From Luteimonas terricola (GTDB taxonomy: Bacteria > Pseudomonadota > Gammaproteobacteria > Xanthomonadales > Xanthomonadaceae), in NCBI RefSeq assembly GCF_004352845.1, contig NZ_SJRX01000001.1, positions 124,001-188,000 of the forward strand: 64,000 bases of DNA, read 5' to 3'. Shown piece by piece: positions 6,963 to 14,610 of this stretch. Each line of letters opens with the position of its first letter. Positions within the stretch are counted from its first letter, which is position 1. Made by a program: the position numbers and the translations under genes. The notes beneath the pieces are model-generated. The model saw nothing but the letters and a program-made list of their open reading frames with translations, was not told where the DNA came from and did no database searches.

Positions 6963-8273
6963 ATGGCCGTCGCCTACGGCTCGCTGCCGTTTTCCCAGCA
7001 GATCGCCTTCTTCCGGTCCAAGCGCAACGTCCTGACCGAGAGCTACCTGGACGTGTGGGGCGCCGAGCACGACCGCGCCTTCATGGTCGCCGGCGCCAAC
7101 CGCGACGACCTGCTCGCCGACCTGCGGGAAGCGGTACGCAAGACGATCGAGGACGGGGCCACGCTGGCCGACTTCCGCCGCGATTTCGATCGCATCGTGG
7201 CCACGCACGGATGGGATTACACCGGCGGGCGCAACTGGCGCACGCGCGTGATCTACGAGACCAACCTGCGGCAGTCCTACAACGCCGGCCGCTGGCAGCA
7301 GCTGCAGCGGCTCAAGCAGGTGCGGCCGTACTGGCGCTACCGGCACAACGACGCGGTCGAACACCCGCGTCCCATCCATGAAAGGTGGGACGGCCAGGTG
7401 TGGCACGCCGATGATCCGATCTGGCACACGCACTTTCCGTCGAACGGCTGGGGCTGCCAGTGCTACGTGGAGGCGCTCAACGCGCGCGACCTGCAGCGCC
7501 TGGGCAAGACCGGCCCGGACACGCCGCCGCCGCTCAACATGCAGGCGGTCACTGTGGGCCAGCGCAGCCCCGGCGGCCCGCGCGTGGTGATGACGCCCGA
7601 AGGCATCGACCCCGGCTTCGGCTACGCGCCCGGCCGCAGTCTCGACGCCGGTCCCGACGGCGGCGGCTGGTCGCCGCCCCGGGGTGTGCCGCCGGTGCCC
7701 ACGCCGCCATCGCTGCGCGGCCCGCTCGAGCGCACCGCGCAGATGGCCCTGGGCAAGACCGAGCGCCTGCCGGCGCTGGCAGCCGCCCGCAGCACGGCGG
7801 CCATGCTGGCGCTACAGCGCGCCGTGCAGGCGATCCAGGCGGGCTATGCCGAGTGGTCCGCCGCGGCGCGCGCCGCGCGTGGCATCGGCGAGGGCCGCTA
7901 CCTGGTGGGCGCCCTGGAGCCGGCGCTGGTCCAGCGGATGGCCACCGCAGGCGCTACGCCGTCGACGGCGGCGATCGCAGTCAGCGCGTCCCGGGTTCCG
8001 GCCGCAGCCGCGGGGCTGCCCGAGCTGACCACCGTGCTGCGCGCGCCGCGCGCGGTGCTGCTCGATGTTGGCGCCCGCACGCTGCACTACGTTGCCGACC
8101 TGCCGCGCGGCAAGCGTGGCCAAGTGGCGATAGCAACGCTGCAGTACCAGGTGGGTGCGCAGGCCGTCGGCAGCGCCAGCACCGTCCAGGCCTTGCAGGT
8201 GGGCGAGCTGGCGGCGCTGCGCGCGGATGTCGCCGCCGGCCGCAAGGTCGTGGTCCAGGGCACGCTCAACTAG
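6963..8273 (+). CDS. Mu F-like minor head protein with a C-terminal extension
   Basis: A 436-residue protein. Residues about 60-190 form the Mu F/SPP1 gp7 minor-head domain: TRVIYETNLRQSYNAGRW, WRYRHNDAVEHPRPIHERWDG, then DDPIWHTHFPSNGWGCQCYV, with the conserved His, Trp and Cys residues. It should sit inside the head near the portal. After an Ala/Pro-rich linker (230-330), the last 100 residues form a separate compact region ending in GRKVVVQGTLN. This C-terminal region recalls nuclease-fold (PBECR-like) domains attached to phage head proteins, but I cannot place catalytic residues. Starts three bases after the portal stop. Confidence 0.88.
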   Translation: MAVAYGSLPFSQQIAFFRSKRNVLTESYLDVWGAEHDRAFMVAGANRDDLLADLREAVRKTIEDGATLADFRRDFDRIVATHGWDYTGGRNWRTRVIYETNLRQSYNAGRWQQLQRLKQVRPYWRYRHNDAVEHPRPIHERWDGQVWHADDPIWHTHFPSNGWGCQCYVEALNARDLQRLGKTGPDTPPPLNMQAVTVGQRSPGGPRVVMTPEGIDPGFGYAPGRSLDAGPDGGGWSPPRGVPPVPTPPSLRGPLERTAQMALGKTERLPALAAARSTAAMLALQRAVQAIQAGYAEWSAAARAARGIGEGRYLVGALEPALVQRMATAGATPSTAAIAVSASRVPAAAAGLPELTTVLRAPRAVLLDVGARTLHYVADLPRGKRGQVAIATLQYQVGAQAVGSASTVQALQVGELAALRADVAAGRKVVVQGTLN

Positions 8274-8282
8274 GAGGCTGTG

Positions 8283-8717
8283 ATGGCAGGTGCACGGATC
8301 GAGATCACCGTTGACAGCGTCGGCCCGGCGCTGGCCCGCGCGGCCGAGCAGCTGGGCGGCGACGGCCTGCGGCTGATGCTCGAGGACATTGGCGAGTACC
8401 TGCTGCGGTCCACGCGGGAACGCAGCCTGCGCGAGGTCGCGCCCGACGGCACGCCCTGGCCTGCGTTGCAGCCGGCCTATCAGCGGCGGAAGGAGAAGCG
8501 GAAGCCGGGCAAGGCGATGCTCCACTTCGACGAACACATGCTCGGCGACCAGCTGTCCTGGCAGGTGTTGGGCGAAACGCTGTACGTCGGCACGAATGCG
8601 GTCTATGGGGCGGTGCATCACTTCGGTCTGCGCCCGTGGCTGGGACTGTCGGATGATGACCACGAGAAGGTGGAAGAAATTTCCTTCGCCCGCATCGCAG
8701 GCATGTTCGGCGACTAG
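8283..8717 (+). CDS. Mu G-like virion morphogenesis protein
   Basis: A 144-residue protein of the Mu gpG family: ARIEITVDSVGPALARAAEQLGG opening, RSTRERSLREVAPDGTPWPAL in the middle and VYGAVHHFG near the end. In Mu this protein acts in head-tail joining or tail completion. ATG 8283 is preceded by a full AGGAGG at 8272-8277; a GTG one codon earlier is too close to that site. It is the last gene of the first head operon; a 272-base gap follows before the protease gene. Confidence 0.85.
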   Translation: MAGARIEITVDSVGPALARAAEQLGGDGLRLMLEDIGEYLLRSTRERSLREVAPDGTPWPALQPAYQRRKEKRKPGKAMLHFDEHMLGDQLSWQVLGETLYVGTNAVYGAVHHFGLRPWLGLSDDDHEKVEEISFARIAGMFGD

Positions 8718-8774
8718 CCCGCCAGACGCGCTGTACGGCGTTCTGGGCCGCTGGCACGTCGGTGGGCATGGAAA

Positions 8775-8787
8775 GGTGTCAGACACC
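8775..8787. repeat. perfect GGTGTC-A-GACACC palindrome, REP-like
   Basis: A 13-base perfect palindrome in the gap between the G gene and the protease gene, flanked by AAA on the left and, 20 bases on, by a second CGGTGCC half. Palindromes with this GGTGTC/GACACC core are common as REP-type elements in proteobacterial genomes. It could also act as a weak stem-loop ending the first head transcript; there is no T-tract. The rest of the 8718-8916 gap shows no convincing gene on either strand. Confidence 0.4.
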
Positions 8788-8916
8788 GCATAGCGTGCGG
8801 ATTCGGTGCCATTGCGGCCCGGGGCGCGCGGGTCTGACGCAGGCGGCGGCAATTTCACGGCGGCGCTGTTCCGCTCGATGACAAATTGCATGTGATGCCG
8901 CTTCCGTCGCCTGCCT

Positions 8917-8960
8917 TCGCGCGCGCGAGCGGAAGGGGTTTTGAACGCGGTCCAATGACC
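8917..8960. promoter_or_regulatory. repeat element copy B: candidate late promoter/activator site before the protease/scaffold gene
   Basis: Second copy of the element at 1416-1458. The 20 bases at 8941-8960 differ from copy A (1439-1458) at one position, and the preceding GCGGAAG and CG-repeat are also kept. The copy ends 29 bases before the protease start codon, the position of Mu PI. Conservation of a non-coding element over 43 bases, 7.5 kb apart in the same prophage, argues for function. Like copy A it contains GGTC-CAAT-GACC and lacks an obvious -10. Confidence 0.5.
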
Positions 8961-8989
8961 ACGGGTTGCAGGGTGCCGACGATGGCCCC

Positions 8990-10147
8990 GTGAACAAGCC
9001 CAGCCCCAAACCACTCGTCATCTTCAAGGCCGGCACGCACGTCGACAACGACGGCCGCGAGCACACCTTCTCCGAAGCCGACATCGCCGAGATCGCGGCC
9101 AGCTACGAGCCGGACCTGGCCGAGGCGCCGCTGGTGGTCGGCCATCCCGAACTCAACGCCCCGGCCTATGGCTGGGCGCGCTCGCTGAGCGTCAAGGACG
9201 GCGTGCTGTTCGCCGAGCCGCACCAGGTGGAGCCGCAGTTCGCCGGCCTGGTCAACGCCGGGCGCATGAAGAAAATCAGCGCGGCGATCTACCTGCCGAC
9301 CACGCCGGGCAATCCGAAGCCCGGCAAGCACTACCTCAAGCACATCGGCTTCCTGGGCGCGGCCGCGCCGGCGGTGAAGGGCCTGCGCTCGGCTGCGTTC
9401 AGCGCCGATGACGGCGCGCTGGAGTTCTCGATGCCGCTGCGCAGCCTCGGCCACAGCCTGGCCAACCTGTTCCAGCGCCTGCGCGACCACCTGGTCGAGC
9501 GCGAGGGCGCCGAGGCCGCCGACCGGATCATCCCGCAGTGGCAGATCCGCGACTTCGACCAGCTGCTCACCGATTCGCCCGCCGAGACCGACGTCGCGGC
9601 CATCCCGACCTACGCCGAAGCGCCCGCGGGCGCCGCCACCCTGGAGACCGACATGTCCGAGTCCAACACCGCTGCACAGTTCGCCGAGCGCGAGACCGCC
9701 CTCACCGGCCGCGAGGCCGGCCTGGCCGAACGCGAGCAGCGCCTGGCCGACCGCGAAACGCAGGCCCGCCGCGACGACGCGGCCGAGTTCGCCGAAGGCC
9801 TGGTCCAGGCTGGCCAGCTGCTGCCGCGCCAGAAGGCGCCGGTGGTCGAGCTGCTGCTGGCACTGCCGGCCGACACCGCCCTGACCTTCGCCGAGGGCGA
9901 TGGCCAGGTGAAGAAGCCCGCCACCGAAGTGCTGCGCACCTTCCTGGGCGACCTGCCCAAGCAGGTGGACTTCCGCGAGAAGGGTGCCGCCGCGGTGGCG
10001 GCCGACGTTGGCGTGGCCAACTTCGCCGCGCCCACCGGCGTGTCGGTCGATGCGGGGCGCGCCGAGCTCTACGGCAAGGCCAAGGCCTACATGCGCGAGC
10101 ACCCCAACACCGCCTTCCACGACGCCGTCGCTGCTGTCGGCGGCTGA
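8990..10147 (+). CDS. Mu I-like prohead protease with C-terminal scaffold domain
   Basis: A 385-residue protein. The N-terminal 160 residues match the Mu I protease: KPLVIFKAGTHVDNDGREHTF, APLVVGHPELNAPAYGW (candidate catalytic His) and GRMKKISAAIYLP (candidate Ser). The C-terminal third is charged and coiled-coil-like (RETALTGREAGLAEREQRLADRE), as in scaffold proteins. It would mature the capsid and be degraded. The start is uncertain: GTG 8990 fits the family's usual opening but has only a weak ribosome site; a TTG at 8966 is the alternative. It follows repeat copy B. Confidence 0.85.
   Translation: MNKPSPKPLVIFKAGTHVDNDGREHTFSEADIAEIAASYEPDLAEAPLVVGHPELNAPAYGWARSLSVKDGVLFAEPHQVEPQFAGLVNAGRMKKISAAIYLPTTPGNPKPGKHYLKHIGFLGAAAPAVKGLRSAAFSADDGALEFSMPLRSLGHSLANLFQRLRDHLVEREGAEAADRIIPQWQIRDFDQLLTDSPAETDVAAIPTYAEAPAGAATLETDMSESNTAAQFAERETALTGREAGLAEREQRLADRETQARRDDAAEFAEGLVQAGQLLPRQKAPVVELLLALPADTALTFAEGDGQVKKPATEVLRTFLGDLPKQVDFREKGAAAVAADVGVANFAAPTGVSVDAGRAELYGKAKAYMREHPNTAFHDAVAAVGG
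9653..10147 (+). CDS. nested in-frame scaffold protein (Mu Z-like) inside the protease gene
   Basis: An internal ATG at 9653, in the protease frame, has GGAG at 9643-9646 with six bases of spacing, a better ribosome site than that of the full-length gene. It would give a 164-residue protein equal to the coiled-coil scaffold domain only (starting MSESNTAAQFAERE). Mu and lambda both make their scaffold from an in-frame internal start in the protease gene. This is read directly as a start plus ribosome site; expression is inferred. Confidence 0.65.
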   Translation: MSESNTAAQFAERETALTGREAGLAEREQRLADRETQARRDDAAEFAEGLVQAGQLLPRQKAPVVELLLALPADTALTFAEGDGQVKKPATEVLRTFLGDLPKQVDFREKGAAAVAADVGVANFAAPTGVSVDAGRAELYGKAKAYMREHPNTAFHDAVAAVGG

Positions 10148-10207
10148 GCCCAATGCGGGTCGCCCTCGGCGGCTTCCGCGTAATCCGATTTCCCCAGGAG
10201 CAAACCC

Positions 10208-10555
10208 ATGTCGCAGCAGAACATCAGCGTCCTCGCCCTGACGGTGCTGGCCACCGCAGCCCTCACCGCGCAGCGCTTCGTCACGGGCGTGGGTGCGGTG
10301 CCCGCGGCCGGAGCCAACGCCCTGGGCGTGTCCCAGACCGACGCCGCCATCGGCGAGCGCCTGGCCGTGGACGTGCTTGGCACCGCGACCGTCACTGCCG
10401 GCGCCGCGATCGCCGCGGGCGCCGCGATCGCAGTCGGCACCGCCGGCAAGGCGATCACCGCTGTCGGCGAGGTCGCCACCGTCGCCCGCGCCGCCCCCGG
10501 TGCCAGCGCCGCCGCGGATGGTGACGTCCTCGAAGTGATCCTCATCCCGAACTGA
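10208..10555 (+). CDS. capsid decoration/cement protein (DUF2190-like)
   Basis: A 115-residue Ala/Val/Gly-rich protein of the type that sits between scaffold and major capsid genes in many phages and trimerises on the capsid surface. Features are an ALTAQRFVTGVG opening, the repeated AGAAIAAGAAIAVG stretch and a C-terminal DGDVLEVILIPN strand. Sequence complexity is low, so the family call relies on position and the terminal strand. CAGGAG lies 8 bases before the ATG. Confidence 0.7.
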   Translation: MSQQNISVLALTVLATAALTAQRFVTGVGAVPAAGANALGVSQTDAAIGERLAVDVLGTATVTAGAAIAAGAAIAVGTAGKAITAVGEVATVARAAPGASAAADGDVLEVILIPN

Positions 10556-10568
10556 CCGGCCGCCGGTC
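10554..10568 (+). other. stem-loop directly after the cement gene
   Basis: GACCGGC and GCCGGTC are separated by one base and begin inside the cement stop codon region; in RNA about five pairs with a five-base loop would form. There is no T-tract, so it is unlikely to be a full terminator. It may protect or partly stop the upstream message and so set the ratio of cement to major capsid protein. Confidence 0.35.
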
Positions 10569-10621
10569 GGCGCATCGCTCCACACAACCTCGATTCGGCC
10601 AAGCGGCCAGGAGAACAAGCA

Positions 10622-11566
10622 ATGGCACCTCAGATGACTCCCGCGCAGACCCGCGTGGTCGACCCGATCCTCTCCGAGCACGCGCGTGGCTATCGCCAGG
10701 CGCAGCTGGTCGCTCCGGCCCTGTTCCCGTTCGCCGACGTGTCCGCCTACGGCGGCAAGGTGATCGAGTTCGACAAGTCGTCCTTCAAGATCTACAACTC
10801 CAAGCGCGCCCCGGGCGCGGCCACCAAGCGCATCCACTTCGGCTACGAGGGCAAGCCCTACGCCATCGTGCCCAGCGCGCTGGAAGCACCGGTGCCACGC
10901 GAGCGCATGCGTGATGCCAGCCAGGTGCCGGGCATCAACCTCGCCTCGCGCGCGGTCAACACGGTGCTGCGTTCGCTGCACCTGGAGCACGAGGTGGACT
11001 CGGCCGCGATCGCGACCAATGCCGCCAACTACGACAACGACCACAAGGTCGCGCTTGCCGGCACCGACGTCTGGTCCGACCCGAGCTCGGACCCGGCCGG
11101 TGACGTCGAGCTGGGCCGCGAGGCGGTCCGCGACAGCATCGGCCTGTATCCGAACACGCTGATGCTCTCGGCCAAGGCGTTCACCAATTGCCGCCGCCAC
11201 GTGAAGCTGATCGACCGCTCGGCCAACACCGGCATCCGCAAGGTCACGCTCAACCTGCTGAAGGAAATCTTCGAGGTCGAGAACATCGTGATCGGTGGCG
11301 GCGTGGTCGCCGGCGATGACGACACCTTCGGCGATGTCTGGGGCACCGCGGCCGTCCTGGCGTACGTGAGCCAGGGCAGCGATGCCGACATGAACGTCGA
11401 GGAGCCCAGCTACGGCTACACCTACCGGATCGAGGGCATGCCCCTGGTCGAGGTGCCGTACTGGGATGCGAACTCGAAGAGCTGGATCTACGGCGTCAGC
11501 AATGACTGCACGCCGGTCCTGGCTGGCATGCCCGCTGGTTACCTGATCGGCGGCGCCGGACTCTGA
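10622..11566 (+). CDS. major capsid protein
   Basis: A 314-residue protein in the position of Mu T. It has QTRVVDPILSEHARGYRQAQLVAPALFPFADV near the N-terminus, a pattern shared by major capsid proteins of several transposable siphophages, then GKVIEFDKSSFKIY and a C-terminal part with VEVPYWDANSKSWIYGV. An HK97-type fold is expected for this class. GGAGAA lies 7 bases before ATG 10622. Separate cement, scaffold and capsid genes in this order strongly support the call. Confidence 0.85.
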   Translation: MAPQMTPAQTRVVDPILSEHARGYRQAQLVAPALFPFADVSAYGGKVIEFDKSSFKIYNSKRAPGAATKRIHFGYEGKPYAIVPSALEAPVPRERMRDASQVPGINLASRAVNTVLRSLHLEHEVDSAAIATNAANYDNDHKVALAGTDVWSDPSSDPAGDVELGREAVRDSIGLYPNTLMLSAKAFTNCRRHVKLIDRSANTGIRKVTLNLLKEIFEVENIVIGGGVVAGDDDTFGDVWGTAAVLAYVSQGSDADMNVEEPSYGYTYRIEGMPLVEVPYWDANSKSWIYGVSNDCTPVLAGMPAGYLIGGAGL

Positions 11567-11671
11567 CACCTGCGGGGGGCCGCGGAACCGGACGCTGTGC
11601 CGGGAAGGGAACGACGCCGTATCCAGTCGTGACTGCCGTGAGAGCGCGGCAACTCTTTCCCGGAGATCGAC

Positions 11672-12112
11672 ATGACCGACGCCAACGCAACCGCGCTCTA
11701 CCCCGTGCTGACCACGATCAAGTTCGGAGGCCGCTACATCAAACCGCCGGGCTCGGTCGAGGCGACGGCGACCGAGGCCGCGGTGTTGATCGGCGACGGC
11801 TATGTCGGTCCCGAAGCCAGCGAGCTGCAGTTGCCCGAAGGCGACGACCAGGGCAATCAGAATTCGAAGGCCGGCGAGACCGGCCGCCCCGTGACCAACG
11901 CCGGAGTAGTCGGCGAAGGTCTGCAGCAGGTTGTCGGCGGCGGGGAGAGCCCCGCCGTCGGCGCCGGCACCGAGGTCACCCTGCGGGTCGAGGGCGCCGA
12001 CTCAGCCGGCGACACGCAGGCAGTGGTGAAGGCTGTCGCGAAGACGGCGCCGCCGAAGAAGGCTGCGACGAAGAAGGCCGCGAAGCGGACCGCCAAGAAG
12101 GCGGCGAAGTAG
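11672..12112 (+). CDS. head-region protein with a histone H1-like basic tail
   Basis: A 146-residue protein. Residues 1-55 (LYPVLTTIKFGGRYIKPPGSVEATATEAAVLIGDGYVGPE shape) look like the small FlgD/gp35-type domain found just after Mu-like capsid genes. The middle is Gly/Val-rich. The last 25 residues are almost only Lys, Ala, Thr and Arg (KKAATKKAAKRTAKKAAK), like bacterial histone H1 homologues, so DNA contact is plausible. CCCGGAGA precedes ATG 11672. Function unknown; see findings. Confidence 0.6.
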   Translation: MTDANATALYPVLTTIKFGGRYIKPPGSVEATATEAAVLIGDGYVGPEASELQLPEGDDQGNQNSKAGETGRPVTNAGVVGEGLQQVVGGGESPAVGAGTEVTLRVEGADSAGDTQAVVKAVAKTAPPKKAATKKAAKRTAKKAAK

Positions 12113-12118
12113 CCCGCC

Positions 12119-12646
12119 ATGTACTGCACGCCCGTCCACCTCGCCGACGCCAAGCTCACCCGCGAGCTCGCCCAGGTCGCCACGCCCGAACATTCGCGCG
12201 TGCTGTCCGACGCACTCATGGAAGCGACGCTGCGTGGCGAAGACCGCACCGCCTTCGATCCGGCCGAGGTCGCCATCGCCGATGACGCCCTGGTGCACAT
12301 CGTCCAGGCGATCGCCGACGCCGGCAGCGTGATCGATGGCTACCTGCGCGGCCGCAAGCCGGTGCCCTACCGCGTGCCGCTGGATCCGGTGCCGACCATC
12401 GTCACCGTGTGGGCGCGCTGGATCGCGCGCTACCTGCTGCACAAGGACCGCACCAACACCAGCGAGCGCGATGACCCGGTGGTGCGCGACTACCGCGAGG
12501 CGCTGCGCTTCCTGCAGCTGGTGGCCGACGGCAAGTTCAGCCTGGGCGCCGACGACCCGCTGCCGCCGGCCGGGGCCGGCATGCCGGAGTTCTGCGCGTC
12601 CGAGCGCCAGTTCACGATGCACAAGCTGCGGGATTACGGCACGTGA
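12119..12646 (+). CDS. head-tail connector protein (Mu gp36-like, DUF1320)
   Basis: A 175-residue mostly helical protein. It opens YCTPVHLADAKLTRELAQVATPE and continues with a helix pair, then VIDGYLRGRKPVPYRVPLDPVPTIVTVWARWIARYLLH; the DGYL....YPLPL..VP..l...a..ia.y.L pattern is the DUF1320 hallmark. In Mu this gene follows the major head gene and is thought to be a neck or connector component. It starts six bases after the previous stop and its end overlaps the next gene's GTG. Confidence 0.85.
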   Translation: MYCTPVHLADAKLTRELAQVATPEHSRVLSDALMEATLRGEDRTAFDPAEVAIADDALVHIVQAIADAGSVIDGYLRGRKPVPYRVPLDPVPTIVTVWARWIARYLLHKDRTNTSERDDPVVRDYREALRFLQLVADGKFSLGADDPLPPAGAGMPEFCASERQFTMHKLRDYGT

Positions 12647-13113
12647 ACCTGCAGCCCTACAACACCCGGCTCATCCAGGAGCAGCTGCGCGCCGAAGTGC
12701 CGAAGCTGCGCCTGGTGGGCGGCCGTGCCGACTACGCCGCCGCGCGCAGCCTGAAGGATTACCAGGCGCCCTGCGCCTACGTGGTGCTGGCGCGCGAGAA
12801 GGGAGCCAAGCCGCCGGCGCCGGCGGGCCTGCCCAAGCCCGGCGCCCGGCTGCCGGTGCGCCAGGTGGTGTCGGTCACCTTCGGCGTGGTGGTGGTGGTG
12901 CGCAACTACCGCGAGCAGCACGGCGACCAGCTCAGCGACGAGCTGCTCGAGATCCTCGGCGCCGTCCGCGGCGCGCTGTGCGGCTTCGTGCCGGACGTGC
13001 TGGGCACCGCGCCCTGCCAGTGGATCCAGGGCGACATCCAGGACTACAGCGATTCCACCGCGCTGTGGGTCGACGTGTACCAAACCCAACACCTCATCGG
13101 GAGCGAGCAATGA
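12643..13113 (+). CDS. tail terminator-like protein (Mu gp37/DUF1834 position)
   Basis: A 156-residue alpha/beta protein with NTRLIQEQLRAEVPKLRLVGGRADYAAA, a central strand stretch VRQVVSVTFGVVVVVRNYRE and a C-terminal VDVYQTQHLIG. This strand-helix layout and its location between the connector and the tail tube genes fit the tail terminator that caps the finished tail. GTG 12643 overlaps the preceding stop (GTGA). Family membership is a moderate-confidence call. Confidence 0.65.
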   Translation: MNLQPYNTRLIQEQLRAEVPKLRLVGGRADYAAARSLKDYQAPCAYVVLAREKGAKPPAPAGLPKPGARLPVRQVVSVTFGVVVVVRNYREQHGDQLSDELLEILGAVRGALCGFVPDVLGTAPCQWIQGDIQDYSDSTALWVDVYQTQHLIGSEQ

Positions 13114-13298
13114 GCCAGACCACTGAGACCATCCGCGTGCGGATGCTCGTCGACAACCACGAGCACGCCGGCAAGCGCCTGGCGAAGGACGCCATCGTCA
13201 AGGTGGCGCCGCACGTCGCCCAGCAGATGGTCGCCTTCAAAGCGGCCGAGCTCGTCACCAGCGGCGCCAAGACCGCCGCCTCCGCCAAGAAGGACTGA
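13110..13298 (+). CDS. small phage protein, DUF7210-like
   Basis: A 62-residue protein, TIRVRMLVDNHEHAGKRLAKDAIVKVAPHVAQQMVAF, followed by an Ala/Lys tail. This short beta-rich motif (VRML.DN.EHAGK....G..i.v....A..L) occurs next to tail tube genes in many phages; its function is not known. It overlaps the tail terminator stop (ATGA) and is followed five bases later by the tail tube gene, so it is co-translated with tail genes. Confidence 0.7.
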   Translation: MSQTTETIRVRMLVDNHEHAGKRLAKDAIVKVAPHVAQQMVAFKAAELVTSGAKTAASAKKD

Positions 13299-13303
13299 CC
13301 GCC

Positions 13304-14095
13304 ATGCCGAACCTCGAGTACTACTACTACGGCCAGGGCGAAGTCATGATCGCCCGCATCCTGCCGGGCCAGCCGCTGAAGTGGCGCAAGGCCTGGGACG
13401 TCTCGGCGCTGACGCTGGCCTGCGCGGTCGAGTCCTTCACCCATCGCGAGAGCATGTCGGGCTCCAAGTCGGAGGTCCGCAAGATGGTCACCGCGCGCAC
13501 CGGCACGGCGAACATGACCATGCACAACATCAACCCGGCCAACGTCGCGCTCGCGCTGTACGGCGAGGAAGACACGGTCGTGGGCGGCACCATCACCGAA
13601 GAGGTCCTGCCCGAGGTCGAGGCCGGCGACACCATCTTCCTGGCCAACACCGGCGTCAGCGACCTGGTGATCATCGACAGCACGGACCCGACGCCGGCGA
13701 CCATCGCGGCCGAGCACTATGCGCTGGAGCGGGACTACGGGCAGCTGGACTTCCCGACGCTGCCGTCTGCACCGGCGCCCACGCTGCCGCTGAAGGCGGC
13801 GTACAAGCATGCCGGCCTGGTGCAAGTGGGCGTGCTGGCCAGCGCGCAGCCCGAAGTGGCGATCCGCTACAAGGGCATCAACCTGGCCGAGGGCAATGCG
13901 CCGGTGATGGTGGACCTGTACCGCCTGGCCACCGACCCGCTGTCGGAGCTCGCCCTCATCAACAACGAGCAGGCCCTGGCCGGCATGCCGTTGGCTGGCA
14001 CCCTGCTGGCCGACCCGACCAAGCCGGCCACCGGCCCGCTGGGCCGCCTGGGCCGCGTGGCATGGCTCACCCCGGCCGCTGCGGACACGCCCTGA
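13304..14095 (+). CDS. major tail tube protein
   Basis: A 263-residue beta-rich protein. It begins NLEYYYYGQGEVMIARILPGQPLKWRKAWDVSALTLACAVE, followed by a SKSEVRKMVTARTGTANMTMHN stretch of the kind found in siphophage tail tube subunits, and has a C-terminal block with VAIRYKGINLAEGNAPVMVDLYRL. It is placed directly before the frameshifted chaperones and the tape measure, the standard order tube - G/GT - tape measure. Subunits stack as hexameric rings around the tape measure protein. Confidence 0.82.
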   Translation: MPNLEYYYYGQGEVMIARILPGQPLKWRKAWDVSALTLACAVESFTHRESMSGSKSEVRKMVTARTGTANMTMHNINPANVALALYGEEDTVVGGTITEEVLPEVEAGDTIFLANTGVSDLVIIDSTDPTPATIAAEHYALERDYGQLDFPTLPSAPAPTLPLKAAYKHAGLVQVGVLASAQPEVAIRYKGINLAEGNAPVMVDLYRLATDPLSELALINNEQALAGMPLAGTLLADPTKPATGPLGRLGRVAWLTPAAADTP

Positions 14096-14610
14096 TGGCA
14101 CGAAAGGCCACCGGCCAGGCGAAGGCAGCGGCGGCGGCGAGGGCCGCCGCCGCTGCAAAGGATCCCGCAGCCCCCGCGCCGGACACCGACCTGCAGATCA
14201 TGGATCCCGACAGCCAGGTGATCATCGATGGCCAGGTCATCACCGTGCGCGAGTACCGCTTCTTCGAGGGCGCGCGGGTGCGGCTGATGGCCAAGCCGTT
14301 CTTCGATGCGCTCTACGCACTGTTCAGCGACGCCGGCGCCGCGCCATCGTTCGACGAGATCGTCGAGCTGATCGGCCAGCACGAAGACGACGTCGCCGCG
14401 ATGGTGGCTGCGGCCACCGGCCTGCCGCCCGCGCGCGTCAAGGCCCTGGACGATGCCGACGGCGAGGCGCTGCTGCTGACCTGGTGGATGGTCAACGCCG
14501 GTTTTTTTACCCGCCGCGTGCTGCGCCGCGCCGCGCACGCACGCCTGCAGGCGGCAAGCCAGCCCGATGGGCCCGCGTCGTCGACGACCTCGTCGCCGCC
14601 GGGTACCTGA
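14095..14610 (+). CDS. tail assembly chaperone, G-type (zero-frame product)
   Basis: A 171-residue protein with a Lys/Ala-rich start and a central acidic domain (DSQVIIDGQVITVREYRFFEGARVRLMAKPFFDALYALF). It precedes the tape measure gene and contains a run of seven T at 14502-14508 in the frame T-TTT-TTT, followed by a -1 extension, as in lambda G/GT. Chaperones of this type coat the tape measure protein before tube polymerisation. ATG overlaps the tail tube stop (ATGATG context). Confidence 0.82.
   Translation: MARKATGQAKAAAAARAAAAAKDPAAPAPDTDLQIMDPDSQVIIDGQVITVREYRFFEGARVRLMAKPFFDALYALFSDAGAAPSFDEIVELIGQHEDDVAAMVAAATGLPPARVKALDDADGEALLLTWWMVNAGFFTRRVLRRAAHARLQAASQPDGPASSTTSSPPGT

Noticed and set aside
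7812-9014. Minus-strand frame reading out of repeat copy B, with an ATG at 8891
   Set aside because: It runs antisense into G and F, has no domain, and part of it is only the translation of the REP-like palindrome.
8855-11569. 904-codon open frame on the minus strand across protease, cement and capsid genes
   Set aside because: It is antisense to three well-supported head genes, is rich in Arg/His/Gly/Val as GC-rich antisense frames are, and shows no domain.
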